The translations under genes and the position numbers were made by a program. DNA of 15,722 bases, taken from the NCBI GenBank assembly GCA_027575765.1, contig JANBPT010001053.1:1-15722 (forward strand), given 5' to 3'. Positions 1 through 8,427 of the stretch are shown here, piece after piece. Within the stretch, counting starts at the first letter, position 1. Each line of letters opens with the position of its first letter. This stretch comes from Tieghemiomyces parasiticus (Eukaryota; Kickxellomycota; Dimargaritomycetes; Dimargaritales; Dimargaritaceae). The notes under the pieces were generated by a model. That model worked only from the letters and a program-made list of their open reading frames with translations. It was not told the origin of the DNA and made no database searches.

Positions 1-470
1 GAACGTAAGGGCTGGCTTGACAGTCGGCTCCGTCCGTCGCAATGCTATGCCAGGCCGTCCCGTCATTGGCGATTGGGTCTACGACAGGCACGGCATAAAC
101 AAAAAGGAGTGAAGCGCAGAAGGGAGGCGAACACGAAGGACAATCGGAATGGCGCGGGTACAGGCCGATACCGGGTGATGAGGGTCCGCCACAGTTATAC
201 AGGTATTCTCACTTTATGCCATCCCTATACGAGGGACCGGTCATCGGCCTCTGTCTTTGCCTATTTTGTATCCACCTAGTGGTTACTACGTTGCCGCCGA
301 AAAGGGACGCACCCTATCAAGTCGCCACAGTCACAACTACTGCCGCGACCTTTCCGTCATGGCCGCCCTCGTACGGATGTCGACCCGACTCAAGCCCTCA
401 CTCACGTCCGGTCCGCCCTCCCCCCGCCCCAGGTACTCAAGCCCCATTACTCGATGCACGCAGCCACTGC
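1..470. other. Left edge and region upstream of the secreted-protein gene
   Basis: No gene can be assigned here. The first 112 bases are open on the plus strand in frame 2, ending in TGA at 110-112, and could be the tail of a gene running in from the left. The minus strand instead offers an ATG at about 66-64, preceded by a pyrimidine-rich stretch that looks like a fungal 5' leader, which would be a gene leaving through the left edge. Neither reading gives a recognisable motif, so strand and reality are unresolved. The remainder is presumed promoter for the gene at 614. Confidence 0.4.
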
Positions 471-474
471 CACA

Positions 475-480
475 TATAAA
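475..480 (+). promoter_or_regulatory. TATA box of the secreted-protein gene
   Basis: TATAAA lies within CATATAAAAAGGG, 139 bases before the chosen ATG at 614. It is followed by a strongly pyrimidine-rich leader with no ATG before 614, the usual shape of a fungal core promoter and 5' UTR. The assignment rests on motif and spacing only. Confidence 0.55.
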
Positions 481-613
481 AAGGGCCACATCAGCCAGGT
501 AGTCTTTGCCTCATCCTCCCTATCTCCCCTGTACGCCTTCCACCCTGCGCTCCCACCCAGCTCGCGAAGCCTTCTTTGCCCACCTTACACTCGCCCACCT
601 CGCTAGCGCCGGT

Positions 614-1756
614 ATGAAGCTCCCCCTCGCTACTGTGGCCACTCTGGTGGCTGTCCTTATCGCCCATGAAGGCGCCCTGGTCGCAGCTGGTCCCACCGGT
701 GCCGACACTACCGTGCCAAACGATGCCAGCGCACCTGCCTTTGTTGAGCAGGAGCGCGGTGTGGCCAGTGACGCCTTCCCTGCGTACTGCCCCAGGATCA
801 TCACCAGCAGCTTCCTCAAGAAGGGCCGGGCCGCCCTCGATTATACCGGACTGTGGAAAAAGAAGCTTGACCCCAAGGACGAGACCGTGGAGAAGGTGGC
901 CGACTGGCTGTCCGTTCGCCTGGCCTACGCGCGCATGGGCCACAACTATACCGACCCGACTATCGTTAGTGGACCTCCATCCTTCACCATCTGGGTGCCA
1001 CCCGTGGGGGGTCTGGCCCCCATCGCCAATCCCGTGTCAAATTACCAAGCCACGGGAATCAACCAGTTGGCATTCATCGACGGCGTGGCCAAGCATTACA
1101 AGAAGAAGCCCGTTTACATCAACATTGATCATCGGGTTCTCGGCCAGCCCGCCGGCCGGGCCCTGGTCAGCGTCCTCGACACTTGCTTCGGCGGCGCCAT
1201 CACTGGAATCCCCAGATCAACTTACGGCGCCCCGGGCGTTAGTGACTATCCCATGACGAACCAATTTAACCCTCCGCCGCAGGATGGTTATGGGTACAAC
1301 AATGCTGCCCCGTACAATGCTCCGCCGCAGGATGGTTATGGGTACAACAACGCTGCCCCGTACAATGCTCCGCCGCAGGATGGTTATGGGTACAACAACG
1401 CTGCCCCGTACAATGCTCCGCCGCAGGATGGTTATGGGTACAACAACGCTGCCCCGTACAATGCTCCGCCGCAGAATAGTGGCTATCCCACAACGAACCA
1501 ATATGGCCCTCAGAGGCACAGTGAGCTGCCTAAGATTAAGTCTGAGCAGCAGCAGTATGATAAGGAGCGAAAGCAATATTGGGAGCAACAGCGGAGAAAT
1601 CAGCAGTTGCAGCAGCAGGCACAGAATCAGCGGAATGAGCAGCAGCCACAACAGCAACAGGCAGCAGCCAGCATCGATGACTTGATTTCTTTTAGTACGC
1701 CGCTTCAGGCAAACCAGCAGCCCACCGCTCCCGACCATAATGCTTACCAGAAGTAG
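614..1756 (+). CDS. Secreted protein with four 16-residue YGYNN/APYNAPP repeats and Gln-rich tail, unknown family
   Basis: Single-exon gene of 380 residues. The start is the first ATG in the frame (614); the frame is open upstream to 506 but without ATG. Residues 1-26 form a signal peptide (basic start, long Ala/Leu/Val core, cleavage near VAA-G). Residues about 50-205 are a presumably folded region with only two cysteines, C59 and C191, which could form one disulfide, and one N-glycosylation sequon (NYT, N111). I do not recognise this domain. Residues 221-284 are four tandem 16-residue units (PPQDGYGYNNAAPYNA), then a stub PPQ. Residues about 303-350 are very rich in Gln with charged residues and may be coiled coil or prion-like; the tail continues with SIDDLISF. 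The composition suggests an extracellular or cell-wall structural protein, but that is inference. No GPI-anchor signal is visible at the C terminus, which is polar. Confidence is high that it is a gene, low for function. Confidence 0.85.
   Translation: MKLPLATVATLVAVLIAHEGALVAAGPTGADTTVPNDASAPAFVEQERGVASDAFPAYCPRIITSSFLKKGRAALDYTGLWKKKLDPKDETVEKVADWLSVRLAYARMGHNYTDPTIVSGPPSFTIWVPPVGGLAPIANPVSNYQATGINQLAFIDGVAKHYKKKPVYINIDHRVLGQPAGRALVSVLDTCFGGAITGIPRSTYGAPGVSDYPMTNQFNPPPQDGYGYNNAAPYNAPPQDGYGYNNAAPYNAPPQDGYGYNNAAPYNAPPQDGYGYNNAAPYNAPPQNSGYPTTNQYGPQRHSELPKIKSEQQQYDKERKQYWEQQRRNQQLQQQAQNQRNEQQPQQQQAAASIDDLISFSTPLQANQQPTAPDHNAYQK
1274..1474 (+). repeat. In-frame 48-bp minisatellite, four copies plus stub
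   Basis: Copies begin at 1274, 1322, 1370 and 1418, each 48 bp (16 codons), followed by a 9-base partial copy at 1466-1474. Copies 2-4 are identical to the base; copy 1 differs at a single synonymous position (AAT for AAC). Because the period is a multiple of three, copy-number change keeps the reading frame. The near-perfect identity points to recent expansion or gene-conversion homogenisation. Confidence 0.95.
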
Positions 1757-4700
1757 GTAACCATGTTAACGCGATTATTACCCCGGCTCTTCCTTCCGTT
1801 TCGTCTGTTGTTAGCGTGTGATTTCATACCCTCTTGAGCATATCAGTCTGGTAACCCCCACCCTTGTAGATCCTACCCACTTGTTTAGCCTATTTCATTG
1901 CTATTGTCTTTTTTGGCCTGGTCCCTCGTTTCTATGTTTACTTTTTTCTTCGTTAGGGATTTTTACATACTCAACCTCCTGCAGCAGGATAGTGTTCAAT
2001 ATATTAGTGACTGTACAATGAGGCCTCGGTGGAGAAATAAAAAAAATGTCGACAAATTGAAATGCAATGGCGATACAGCTATCCGTATTCAGACATGGTG
2101 TGTTGGAGTAAAGGGTAATGAGCGTGAGCCTCACATGGCTGCTTGTCCAGGCATGGCCTTTGGGAGGGTTAGCCTGCACGCAGCCGTGGGGTATGATATG
2201 CCCTACCACCAGCAACCGCCGTCTTATCTCTAGTCCCTTATGCTGTGTTCTCCCCATTACTTTTTTTTTCGCCAACCCGGGTGGACTGGAGAACTGGGTG
2301 GTCGGAGATGGCTTTACTCTGGCTAGGTAAGCTAGCTCTCATGGGGGCCCATATCGCAGCTTTGCAACGGTTGACCGTGGGCAACGGCGCCAAATGATTT
2401 TCAACTTGGTCAAATGGCTGGGCCGAAATACGGGATGTGCGTGAGGTTAGGTTAGACGCCCTTGCTCATTCCTATGGAATCCATAACCACGCCGCCTTCT
2501 GGCACTCTATTTCTCTCTTCCACCAGGTATTCTTCTTAACTGCCGTTATGCTCCAGCTATTGCCTGTGGCCTAATCCAAACATGCATAACTTGACGCCTT
2601 CTTACTTTAGAATGCAGATAACCTTGAGGCCACTTGAGAATAGGCGGTGCATCCCTGTCGCCTAATTCCCTTCCGACCAGAGCTGCCCCACTGTAATCTC
2701 CATCACTTTCAGTATACCACGGCCTGCGACAAGCCACAGGACCACCAAGACTGAGAATCCGCGTGATGTGGCAGCCGGACGATCTTAGGCCCACCTTAGC
2801 AGGGTGTATTTATATGCCCGCCCCTATGACTCAGTAGTCGACGTTAACCCATAAGCCCCTCTTTCAATCCTTGCGACTCTAGCTGTTAGTTAACTCATAT
2901 GACCTTGGATTGCCACTGTGATACCGCTAATGGAGACTAGCAAGGGTGGAGGTTGTAGTGGGTTTTACTGAAGATGCAATGAGCTCCGGCAATTATCGAC
3001 CAGTAGGGTTAGGCGCAAGGCTGGTACTAACGAGAAGGAGCACGGCGGATAGAGCAAGGGCGCAAAGGGTGCGGTGGGCGTAGAGATGGAAAGAGAGAGG
3101 TGGGAGTGCTACGAACGTCAAACGGTACGCAAAGTAGGTTAACAGGCGGGGAGGGGGACTATGGAGAGGGGGGGGGTCCGGGTTGATATAAACTGCTAAG
3201 CAGCGAGTTCGTGGCCGAGTGTGTACCTCCGACGGTTGCATGGAAAGTTGGACAACCTCTAGCGGATGATGGCCTCAAAGGGCTACATACTAGCGCACTC
3301 TTTACGCGGTCTTGTCAATGGGGTTCACAACCACTGTAACCGGAAGGAAGGCCTTGCGGTGACGTGGCATTAGCGGAAACCACTTCAGGATTTCCCACCG
3401 ACGGCGGAAAGGCGAACCAAGCACACCGATCCTCCAATGCCGCCAACAAGACTTCCCCCCGGGTTGGGGGGACCAACATCACGTTATCGCATCCATTCTA
3501 TACTCAAGGGTTAAACGGTGGGCCTCCTCTGCAGCTCGTTGTCTCCGCAACTAATCAACGTCCCTATTCTCTGTAATGCCTAATAGTGCCTCTGCCTTGA
3601 ATCTTTGGCACACTCGCCACCATTGGTTACACCACCTACCCCAGTCATCTACGTTAAATAAATCGTCTACCATTAATATATAATTTGTTCTCTTGTTCAT
3701 TCATGTTGTTTATATCATAATCGGGTTTCTAAACTCTTACTTACCACTATTGATCGCCTACTAAAATAGGAGCATGTTGAAAGAGGCGGAGTTGGCCATC
3801 AGTAACATGTGGCCAGTAGTGAAGCGAATTAAAAGGATTTGCCAAGTACCAATGTTCTGGACAGAGGAGGGCGTCTCAATGAGGCCCTAGTTGGTTGGAA
3901 TGGAATTGATAACAAAGGCAAAGGGATTCCATCTTTGACTGAAAACATTTAACAGCGTGAACTAGATGCAAAGGACGCAGAAGTACCCAATTGGGCCGCA
4001 AGGAATCCAAGGTTTCAGATAAATTTGTGCGGAAAGACGCAGAGATGGTCATTGTCTCAGCTACCTTAGCTCTACCTAGTGGTTGGTTGGTTCAGACACA
4101 GCATGGTCACGTTGCTGCGATCTCAAAGTGAATGGGGTCATGGCCCTTGATATCTTACAGTTGACCTGCGTGAACCAGTGTAGAGTAAAAGACACGATAG
4201 TGGATAATAGGCACCGCCGGCGTGTTAACCATGCCACCAAAACGATAAAATACGATGGGCTATAGAAAAATGAATCCAAGGTCCTGCAGTATGTCGGAAG
4301 CTGGTGTCAAGTGTTTATTGAGCGATAAGTGACCAGTGCCATTCGAAAGTGTGGGAGCGTGTAGCCCAAAAAGGAAGAAGTACAGTGAAAGACGTAGGGG
4401 TGATAACATTGACAATATATAAATTTGTTTTCTTTCGCTTGAACGTTAGTTCAAAGGCCGACCAGGTGGATTATGTAGGTTAGTCGAATGGATCTCGGGT
4501 TTTGTTTGATTGAGTATTGCCGCGAATTGGCCGTTGCTATGGTCGGCAGTTTTTCAAATGGCTATTGACTTTACTGGGCCGTCGATGCTCGCCGGTTGTA
4601 CCATAAATGAGCGGAATAGTGTGCCGAAAATTCAGCGGCATAAGATCCATAAGAGTCAGAAAATTGAATATGGAGGCCTACCAGGAAAATAACAGTGCTG

Positions 4701-5269
4701 AAGTGCACCAAATGGGCCCCCTGTATAGTACCAAGTATTGGGTCAAGCTAGAGACCCGCGATTTCTTGGTTAACGGATATGGCAGGACCCCACTCCCACT
4801 GCCTAATAGCATCATCTACCATTTCGGCCTTCTCTAAGATGTATTGTTTTCTGCTGCCGCATTGTGATTTATTGTAAGCTCTTAAACTCGGAACATGGTC
4901 AAATGACATGGCAAGGTAGTGGAAGGAGAAGCGAGAGCCTATTTCATTGGAGTTCAAAGCAAAGTTGTGTATAGCGTAAATGAGTACAAGCGCCAGGCGG
5001 GCAGTGAGGATAGGAAGCCTGGGTAAAAAAGAAATGGTTGAAGACAGGTAGGTCGGCCAGCGAGGTTCAGCCCCTTTAGTGCGACAATGCTCCCCCATCT
5101 ACAACGAGAGGGTTGACACACATGTGGTAGCCTGGAGTTGCAGATTGATCGGGCAGACTCAACGAACGCAACAGTGTATGGTGGGGAGAAGAAGAGCCAG
5201 ACCGTCGATGAAAATGATACTGAGCGATGTAAGATCCTGTTGTACTGGTATATCACGGAGAAGCGGGGC
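1757..5269. other. Long gene-poor intergenic stretch
   Basis: About 3.5 kb between the secreted-protein gene and Hsp20 holds no gene I can support. The open frames present are short and within chance expectation. It is compositionally uneven: 4381-4440 is about 32% GC, against about 67% in a comparable line of the TFIIF exon. Points of note are a hydrophobic minus-strand frame at 2993-3241 behind a pyrimidine-rich leader, a plus-strand frame ending at 3576 followed by AATAAA at 3657-3662, and a weak integrase-like string around 4555-4595. No tRNA A/B-box pair, long terminal repeat or terminal inverted repeat was found by eye. It may hold decayed sequence or non-coding RNA. Confidence 0.5.
2036..2041 (+). 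terminator. Candidate poly(A) signal of the secreted-protein gene
   Basis: AATAAA followed by more A, 280 bases after the stop codon at 1756, in a T/A-rich 3' region. It is the first AATAAA seen downstream. The distance is long for a fungal 3' UTR, so an unrecognised nearer signal is possible. Confidence 0.35.
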
Positions 5270-6106
5270 TTAAGCTTCGACGGGGATGGTTCGCTTGGCC
5301 TCGGAGGTCTTGGGGACGGTGACAGTGAGCAGACCGTCCTGGAACCGGGCCTGAATGGCCTCAGGTGTAATGCCAGCGGGAAAGTCGAATCGGCGACGGT
5401 AGTGGCGCGCCGTGGTGATTGATACCGGATGAGGAGACCCTGCTTTGGTTGATGATGCATCCTCGGCCTTGGAGTCCTTGTTGGTTTCGGTGGTAAGTTT
5501 GGCGTCCTTTGCCTCGGTTGTGGGGGTGGAATTGGCCTGGACCACTAGGATGTGACCACCCTCCCACTGGACATTTACGTTACTCTTTGGGATACCCGGC
5601 AGTTCAATCTCCAGATAGAAGCTGGTCCTGTCCTCCATCAGGTGGGCCTCAGGGATGGTGGGCTGTGGGGTGCGGTGGGGTAGTCCAGCGAAGTCGGCCC
5701 ACGGGTCCAGCGAGGCCAGCTCTGGCTCCTGCGGTGGCCCTGACTTGCCAATGGCAGTACCGTTGGCAGCCTGGGTAGCAACCCGGGTCGGGTTTCCTTG
5801 GGCATTATCCAAACCCTTGTTCTCGGGTGTCTCGGGGGATAATGCGCTATTGGGTGACAATGGAGTCGGGCCGTCGGACCGAACGGTACTGCCATCCTTT
5901 TCCGGTAAACTGTTCACGTGGGGCGGGCAGGGTACCAGAATGAAGCTCGACGAGTCAGTGTGGTGGGGAGAGGCGTGGCAATGGCGACCGAACGGGTGGC
6001 CACGGCGGGTATAATACGCGGGACGACCTGCAAACGGGTTGTCAAAGGGGGCAAGGAAGTAGCCCAGGTCGCGGGTTAAGGCGTCCATTGGAGGGAGCGC
6101 AAACAT
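5270..6106 (-). CDS. Small heat shock protein (Hsp20/alpha-crystallin family)
   Basis: Single-exon gene of 278 residues. The start ATG at 6106-6104 has a good context (CCACC before ATG). Small heat shock proteins are ATP-independent holdase chaperones that form oligomers and keep unfolding proteins soluble. The alpha-crystallin domain runs from about 150 to 268: it opens with a MEDRTSFYLEIELPG strand pair and closes with the family signature DGLLTVTVPK (257-266). The C-terminal tail carries the I-x-I/V oligomer-locking motif as IPV (274-276). Two oddities: the N-terminal arm of about 150 residues is long, Pro/Ser-rich and low-complexity, and the loop between the two halves of the domain (about 192-232) holds roughly 40 extra Thr/Lys/Glu/Ala-rich residues. 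Long loop insertions occur in some fungal Hsp20 proteins. No organelle targeting signal is evident, so it is probably cytosolic. Family assignment is secure. Confidence 0.93.
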   Translation of the reverse strand: MFALPPMDALTRDLGYFLAPFDNPFAGRPAYYTRRGHPFGRHCHASPHHTDSSSFILVPCPPHVNSLPEKDGSTVRSDGPTPLSPNSALSPETPENKGLDNAQGNPTRVATQAANGTAIGKSGPPQEPELASLDPWADFAGLPHRTPQPTIPEAHLMEDRTSFYLEIELPGIPKSNVNVQWEGGHILVVQANSTPTTEAKDAKLTTETNKDSKAEDASSTKAGSPHPVSITTARHYRRRFDFPAGITPEAIQARFQDGLLTVTVPKTSEAKRTIPVEA

Positions 6107-6288
6107 GGTGGATACGGTGGCCTATGTAGGGCGGGTGGGTGGTGCTGGAATGGGCGGGACTGGAGCGAAGGACTTGAGAGTAGACGGGTGCAGGTAATTG
6201 GGTACGCGACAGGTGCTGGAGTGCTTAGCGAGAGAGAAGACTGTTCCGAAGGGTTATGATGTGACCGGTAAGAGCGTAGGTCAGGGTC

Positions 6289-6294
6289 TTTATA
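6289..6294 (-). promoter_or_regulatory. TATA box of the Hsp20 gene
   Basis: Read on the minus strand the site is TATAAA within GGTATAAAGACC, 183 bases before the Hsp20 ATG. A TATA box is expected for a stress-inducible gene, and the spacing resembles that of the gene at 614. Confidence 0.5.
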
Positions 6295-6502
6295 CCTGCG
6301 GGTGACGGACCCGGGTGTTGTGATGTCGGCGTTTTTTTCGGAGATACTGGCCACCCACAGTGCGTAACTAGGTCCTGGGCGAGAATTGCCCCTTGTTCTC
6401 CATTTTGAGAGCCAGAAAGTGCTGACTAACCCGACCATAAGCCCTATCCACAGCCGGACGTGGTTGGCGTCCCAATGGCTCCAGTGACACCCCGTAGCCT
6501 GT

Positions 6503-6512
6503 AGAAGGTTCC
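6503..6512. promoter_or_regulatory. Possible minimal heat shock element
   Basis: AGAAGGTTCC matches two adjacent inverted nGAAn units, about 400 bases upstream of the Hsp20 ATG. Hsf1 normally needs at least three units, and the flanking units do not match, so this alone is weak. A second degenerate candidate (GTTCTAGATT followed by CCAGGGAAC) lies at 6720-6739. A stress-response-type CCCCT core is at 6389-6393. Confidence 0.3.
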
Positions 6513-6840
6513 GTGGTTCAAGGAGCATGGCAGACGACCGGGCAATGTGTCTTCCTGGAGGACCCTTGCTGCCGTCTGACAAGCAGTCTGGGAACACCTT
6601 TGCCGACTTGCAAGGCGCGAAGTCGCACTATTGGAACTGAAGGGCACCTCACTTAATTGGATATTGCAGTTGCTACGCTCACGAGTATTCAGCAAGTCAA
6701 AACCAGATGGTGGGAGATCGTTCTAGATTTCCAGGGAACTGTCCAGCGCATTTTTCCCCCGCCCCGTAGGAGGGATTTGACTCAGGCTTGTCCCTCCACC
6801 ACCATAGTTCTTGGGTCAATCGCTTCTCAGCCGGCCTGGC

Positions 6841-6856
6841 GACGTCACTGGTGACG
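6841..6856. promoter_or_regulatory. CRE-like inverted repeat in the Hsp20/RING divergent promoter
   Basis: GACGTC at 6841-6846 overlaps an inverted repeat CGTCAC-TG-GTGACG at 6843-6856. This contains ACGTCA-type half-sites as bound by ATF/CREB bZIP factors. It lies about 170 bases before the RING-protein ATG and about 735 before the Hsp20 ATG. The site is seen in the sequence; use by a bZIP factor is inference. Confidence 0.35.
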
Positions 6857-7026
6857 AACCATCTCGAGGGAAACGGCATCCTTTGGCACCCGCGGAGGCT
6901 ATAGGTCTCCGTCAAACCCGCCAGTAAATCATAGTCTACCTTCACTTCTACCGTTTGCGTGTTGTATGACCGATTCACGCCTGTCTTTCCCGCATTTCTG
7001 CTCTTCAGCCACTCTCACCTGTCGTG

Positions 7027-8427
7027 ATGAGTTTCCCTAGGCCCCGCGAGGGCTCTCATGAGGAAGCAACCCCTAACCATCCGCCTCGAAACCCTCTGCT
7101 CGACTTTGTCTGTTCAGGTACGTACTGACGGGCGCCGATTTCAACCAGTGCTCGGCATAGACCAGATAAAGTAGGCCGCCGGCTTCCTGGCTGTCGGTCA
7201 TGAGACCTAGTCTCGACCGTCCTCATTACTGAAACTGTGTTAAATATAGTTCATCCTCATTCCACCCCTCTCTCTCTCTCTCTCGCAGTACTCGGTCCCA
7301 ACCATACTGCTACCAGAGCCCTTGCGAGTGGTCTCCAAGGCTCCACCGGCCAGCCTATGCCCGAGTGGACCCGTATTGCAGCGGAATTAATACGCATTTC
7401 TTCATCCACCCCAACCGCCTGGGGTAGGGCCGAGGATCTGTCTCCAGATACTGCAGCCGACGGCGCCTTTACTTCGGAATCATGGCCGTCCGACAGCCTG
7501 TACGCCATATTTAGGTCGATAAGTGATACGGCAGCCAGGGTCGCTGTTGATTACATGAACCGGCAAGACGCCGATAATGCAGCCACTGGCGCAAGGTAAG
7601 TGGCCCTTACCATTACGAGCCGACATCGGTTTCGTCATCCTTTATCACCTGCCCGCATTATCGGGCCTCGTGATGTATACGATAGCTGGCCTTACTTGTC
7701 AGCTGACATTGGTAATTCAACTTAATCCGTTTCCCTGTCCGCTCGTTTTCTACCGCCTTACCCTGCTCCAACCGCCAGCCGCGCTCCACCGCTGACTAAG
7801 TCCCAGCTCAATTGTCTCCCTGTTACTGTGCTTGAAACTACCTCCAGATCCGATGACGTGGCCGACCCGTGTCCCATCTGTCACGATGCCTTCCATATCG
7901 GAGACGGTGTGGTGAATCTCCCGTGTAACCATCGGTACCACGAACCCTGCCTGCAGCAGTGGTTGGGTATCACCGGCACCTGTCCCCTCTGCCGAAAGAC
8001 GATCGCCGACCTTACGACGGCAGACAATCGGTTGGCGCCGGATGTGTCCCTCGCTGAGGTCTTCGGCGCCCTCTCTGGCGGCCCGCAAATGGTAACCGAC
8101 TCGCCACCTGTCACAGGCCCCTCCATCAGAACCGGAAACATACCAACAGACATGGCGGATACATCGATGCCATCTACCTCCATCGGCGGCCCGTTCGCGC
8201 AGCTGGGTGACTTGTTCGGTCTGCTCAGCCCGGCCTTTGACGCTATGCGTCAAACCCCCCCGTCGCAACCTAGCCAGGTCGACGCGGTGGCCCAGATTCT
8301 ACAGGGCCTGGGTTTAGATGAACCGAACGCGCGCCCCCATGCCAATCCTACCACCGACAACTCCTCACAACGTCGTTCGCTTGATAGTCCCGACATGACA
8401 GGCATCGTTATGGAAGATGTCGATTAA
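7027..8427 (+). CDS. RING-H2 E3 ubiquitin ligase, RNF126/RNF115-like, three exons
   Basis: Model: exons 7027-7117, 7289-7595 and 7779-8427, giving 348 residues. Both junctions restore frame (codons G|TA and AG|C) and all sites are GT-AG. The third-exon acceptor at 7777-7778 was chosen because it yields APPLTKSQLNCLPV before the RING, the conserved linker found ahead of the RING in RNF126-type ligases (a Pro-Pro-x-Ser/Thr-Lys...Leu-Pro pattern). The RING-H2 finger is complete: C164-x2-C167-x14-C182-x-H184-x2-H187-x2-C190-x10-C201-x2-C204. W194 and P202 sit at positions typical for E2 contact. Residues 206-348 are a low-complexity Pro/Ser/Thr/Asp-rich tail with hydrophobic patches (FAQLGDLFGLLSPAF). 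The N-terminal zinc finger that RNF126/115 use to bind ubiquitin or clients is not seen in exon 1. It may be absent, or in an upstream exon: a good acceptor (CTGCTCTTCAG) ends at about 7007, but no cysteine-rich exon was found upstream. Role as an E3 is family-based. Confidence 0.85.
7118..7288 (+). other. Intron 1 of the RING gene with (TC)8 polypyrimidine tract
   Basis: 171-nt phase-1 intron, GTACGT donor and CGCAG acceptor. The tract just before the acceptor is a TC dinucleotide microsatellite, eight units at 7269-7284, so length variation there could alter splicing strength. Confidence 0.75.
7596..7778 (+). other. Intron 2 of the RING gene
   Basis: 183-nt phase-2 intron, consensus GTAAGT donor and GCCAG acceptor. 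The other in-frame acceptor, ending at 7685, meets a TAA soon after, and the acceptors ending at 7702 and 7806 break the frame. Confidence 0.75.

Noticed and set aside
1266..1493. Minus-strand Cys/His-rich repeat frame opposite the minisatellite (CCTHNHPAAEHCTGQ units), metallothionein-like at first sight
   Set aside because: It is the mirror of the 48-bp array; a repeat of multiple-of-three length keeps several frames open. It begins at a TTG rather than ATG, and the plus frame has a signal peptide and continues on both sides.
3004..3014. TAGGGTTAGG, telomere-like
   Set aside because: Less than two repeat units, with no array; too short to be an interstitial telomeric tract.
4748..5098. 116-codon minus-strand frame downstream of Hsp20, with RKQYILEKAEMVDDAIRQ vaguely like a reverse-transcriptase lead-in
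   Set aside because: Several frames of this length are expected by chance. The reverse-transcriptase core that should follow is absent and a TAG interrupts.
7687..7806. Alternative acceptors for exon 3 of the RING gene, ending at 7685, 7702 and 7806
   Set aside because: The first runs into TAA; the other two break the RING frame. Only the one ending at 7778 gives the conserved pre-RING linker.
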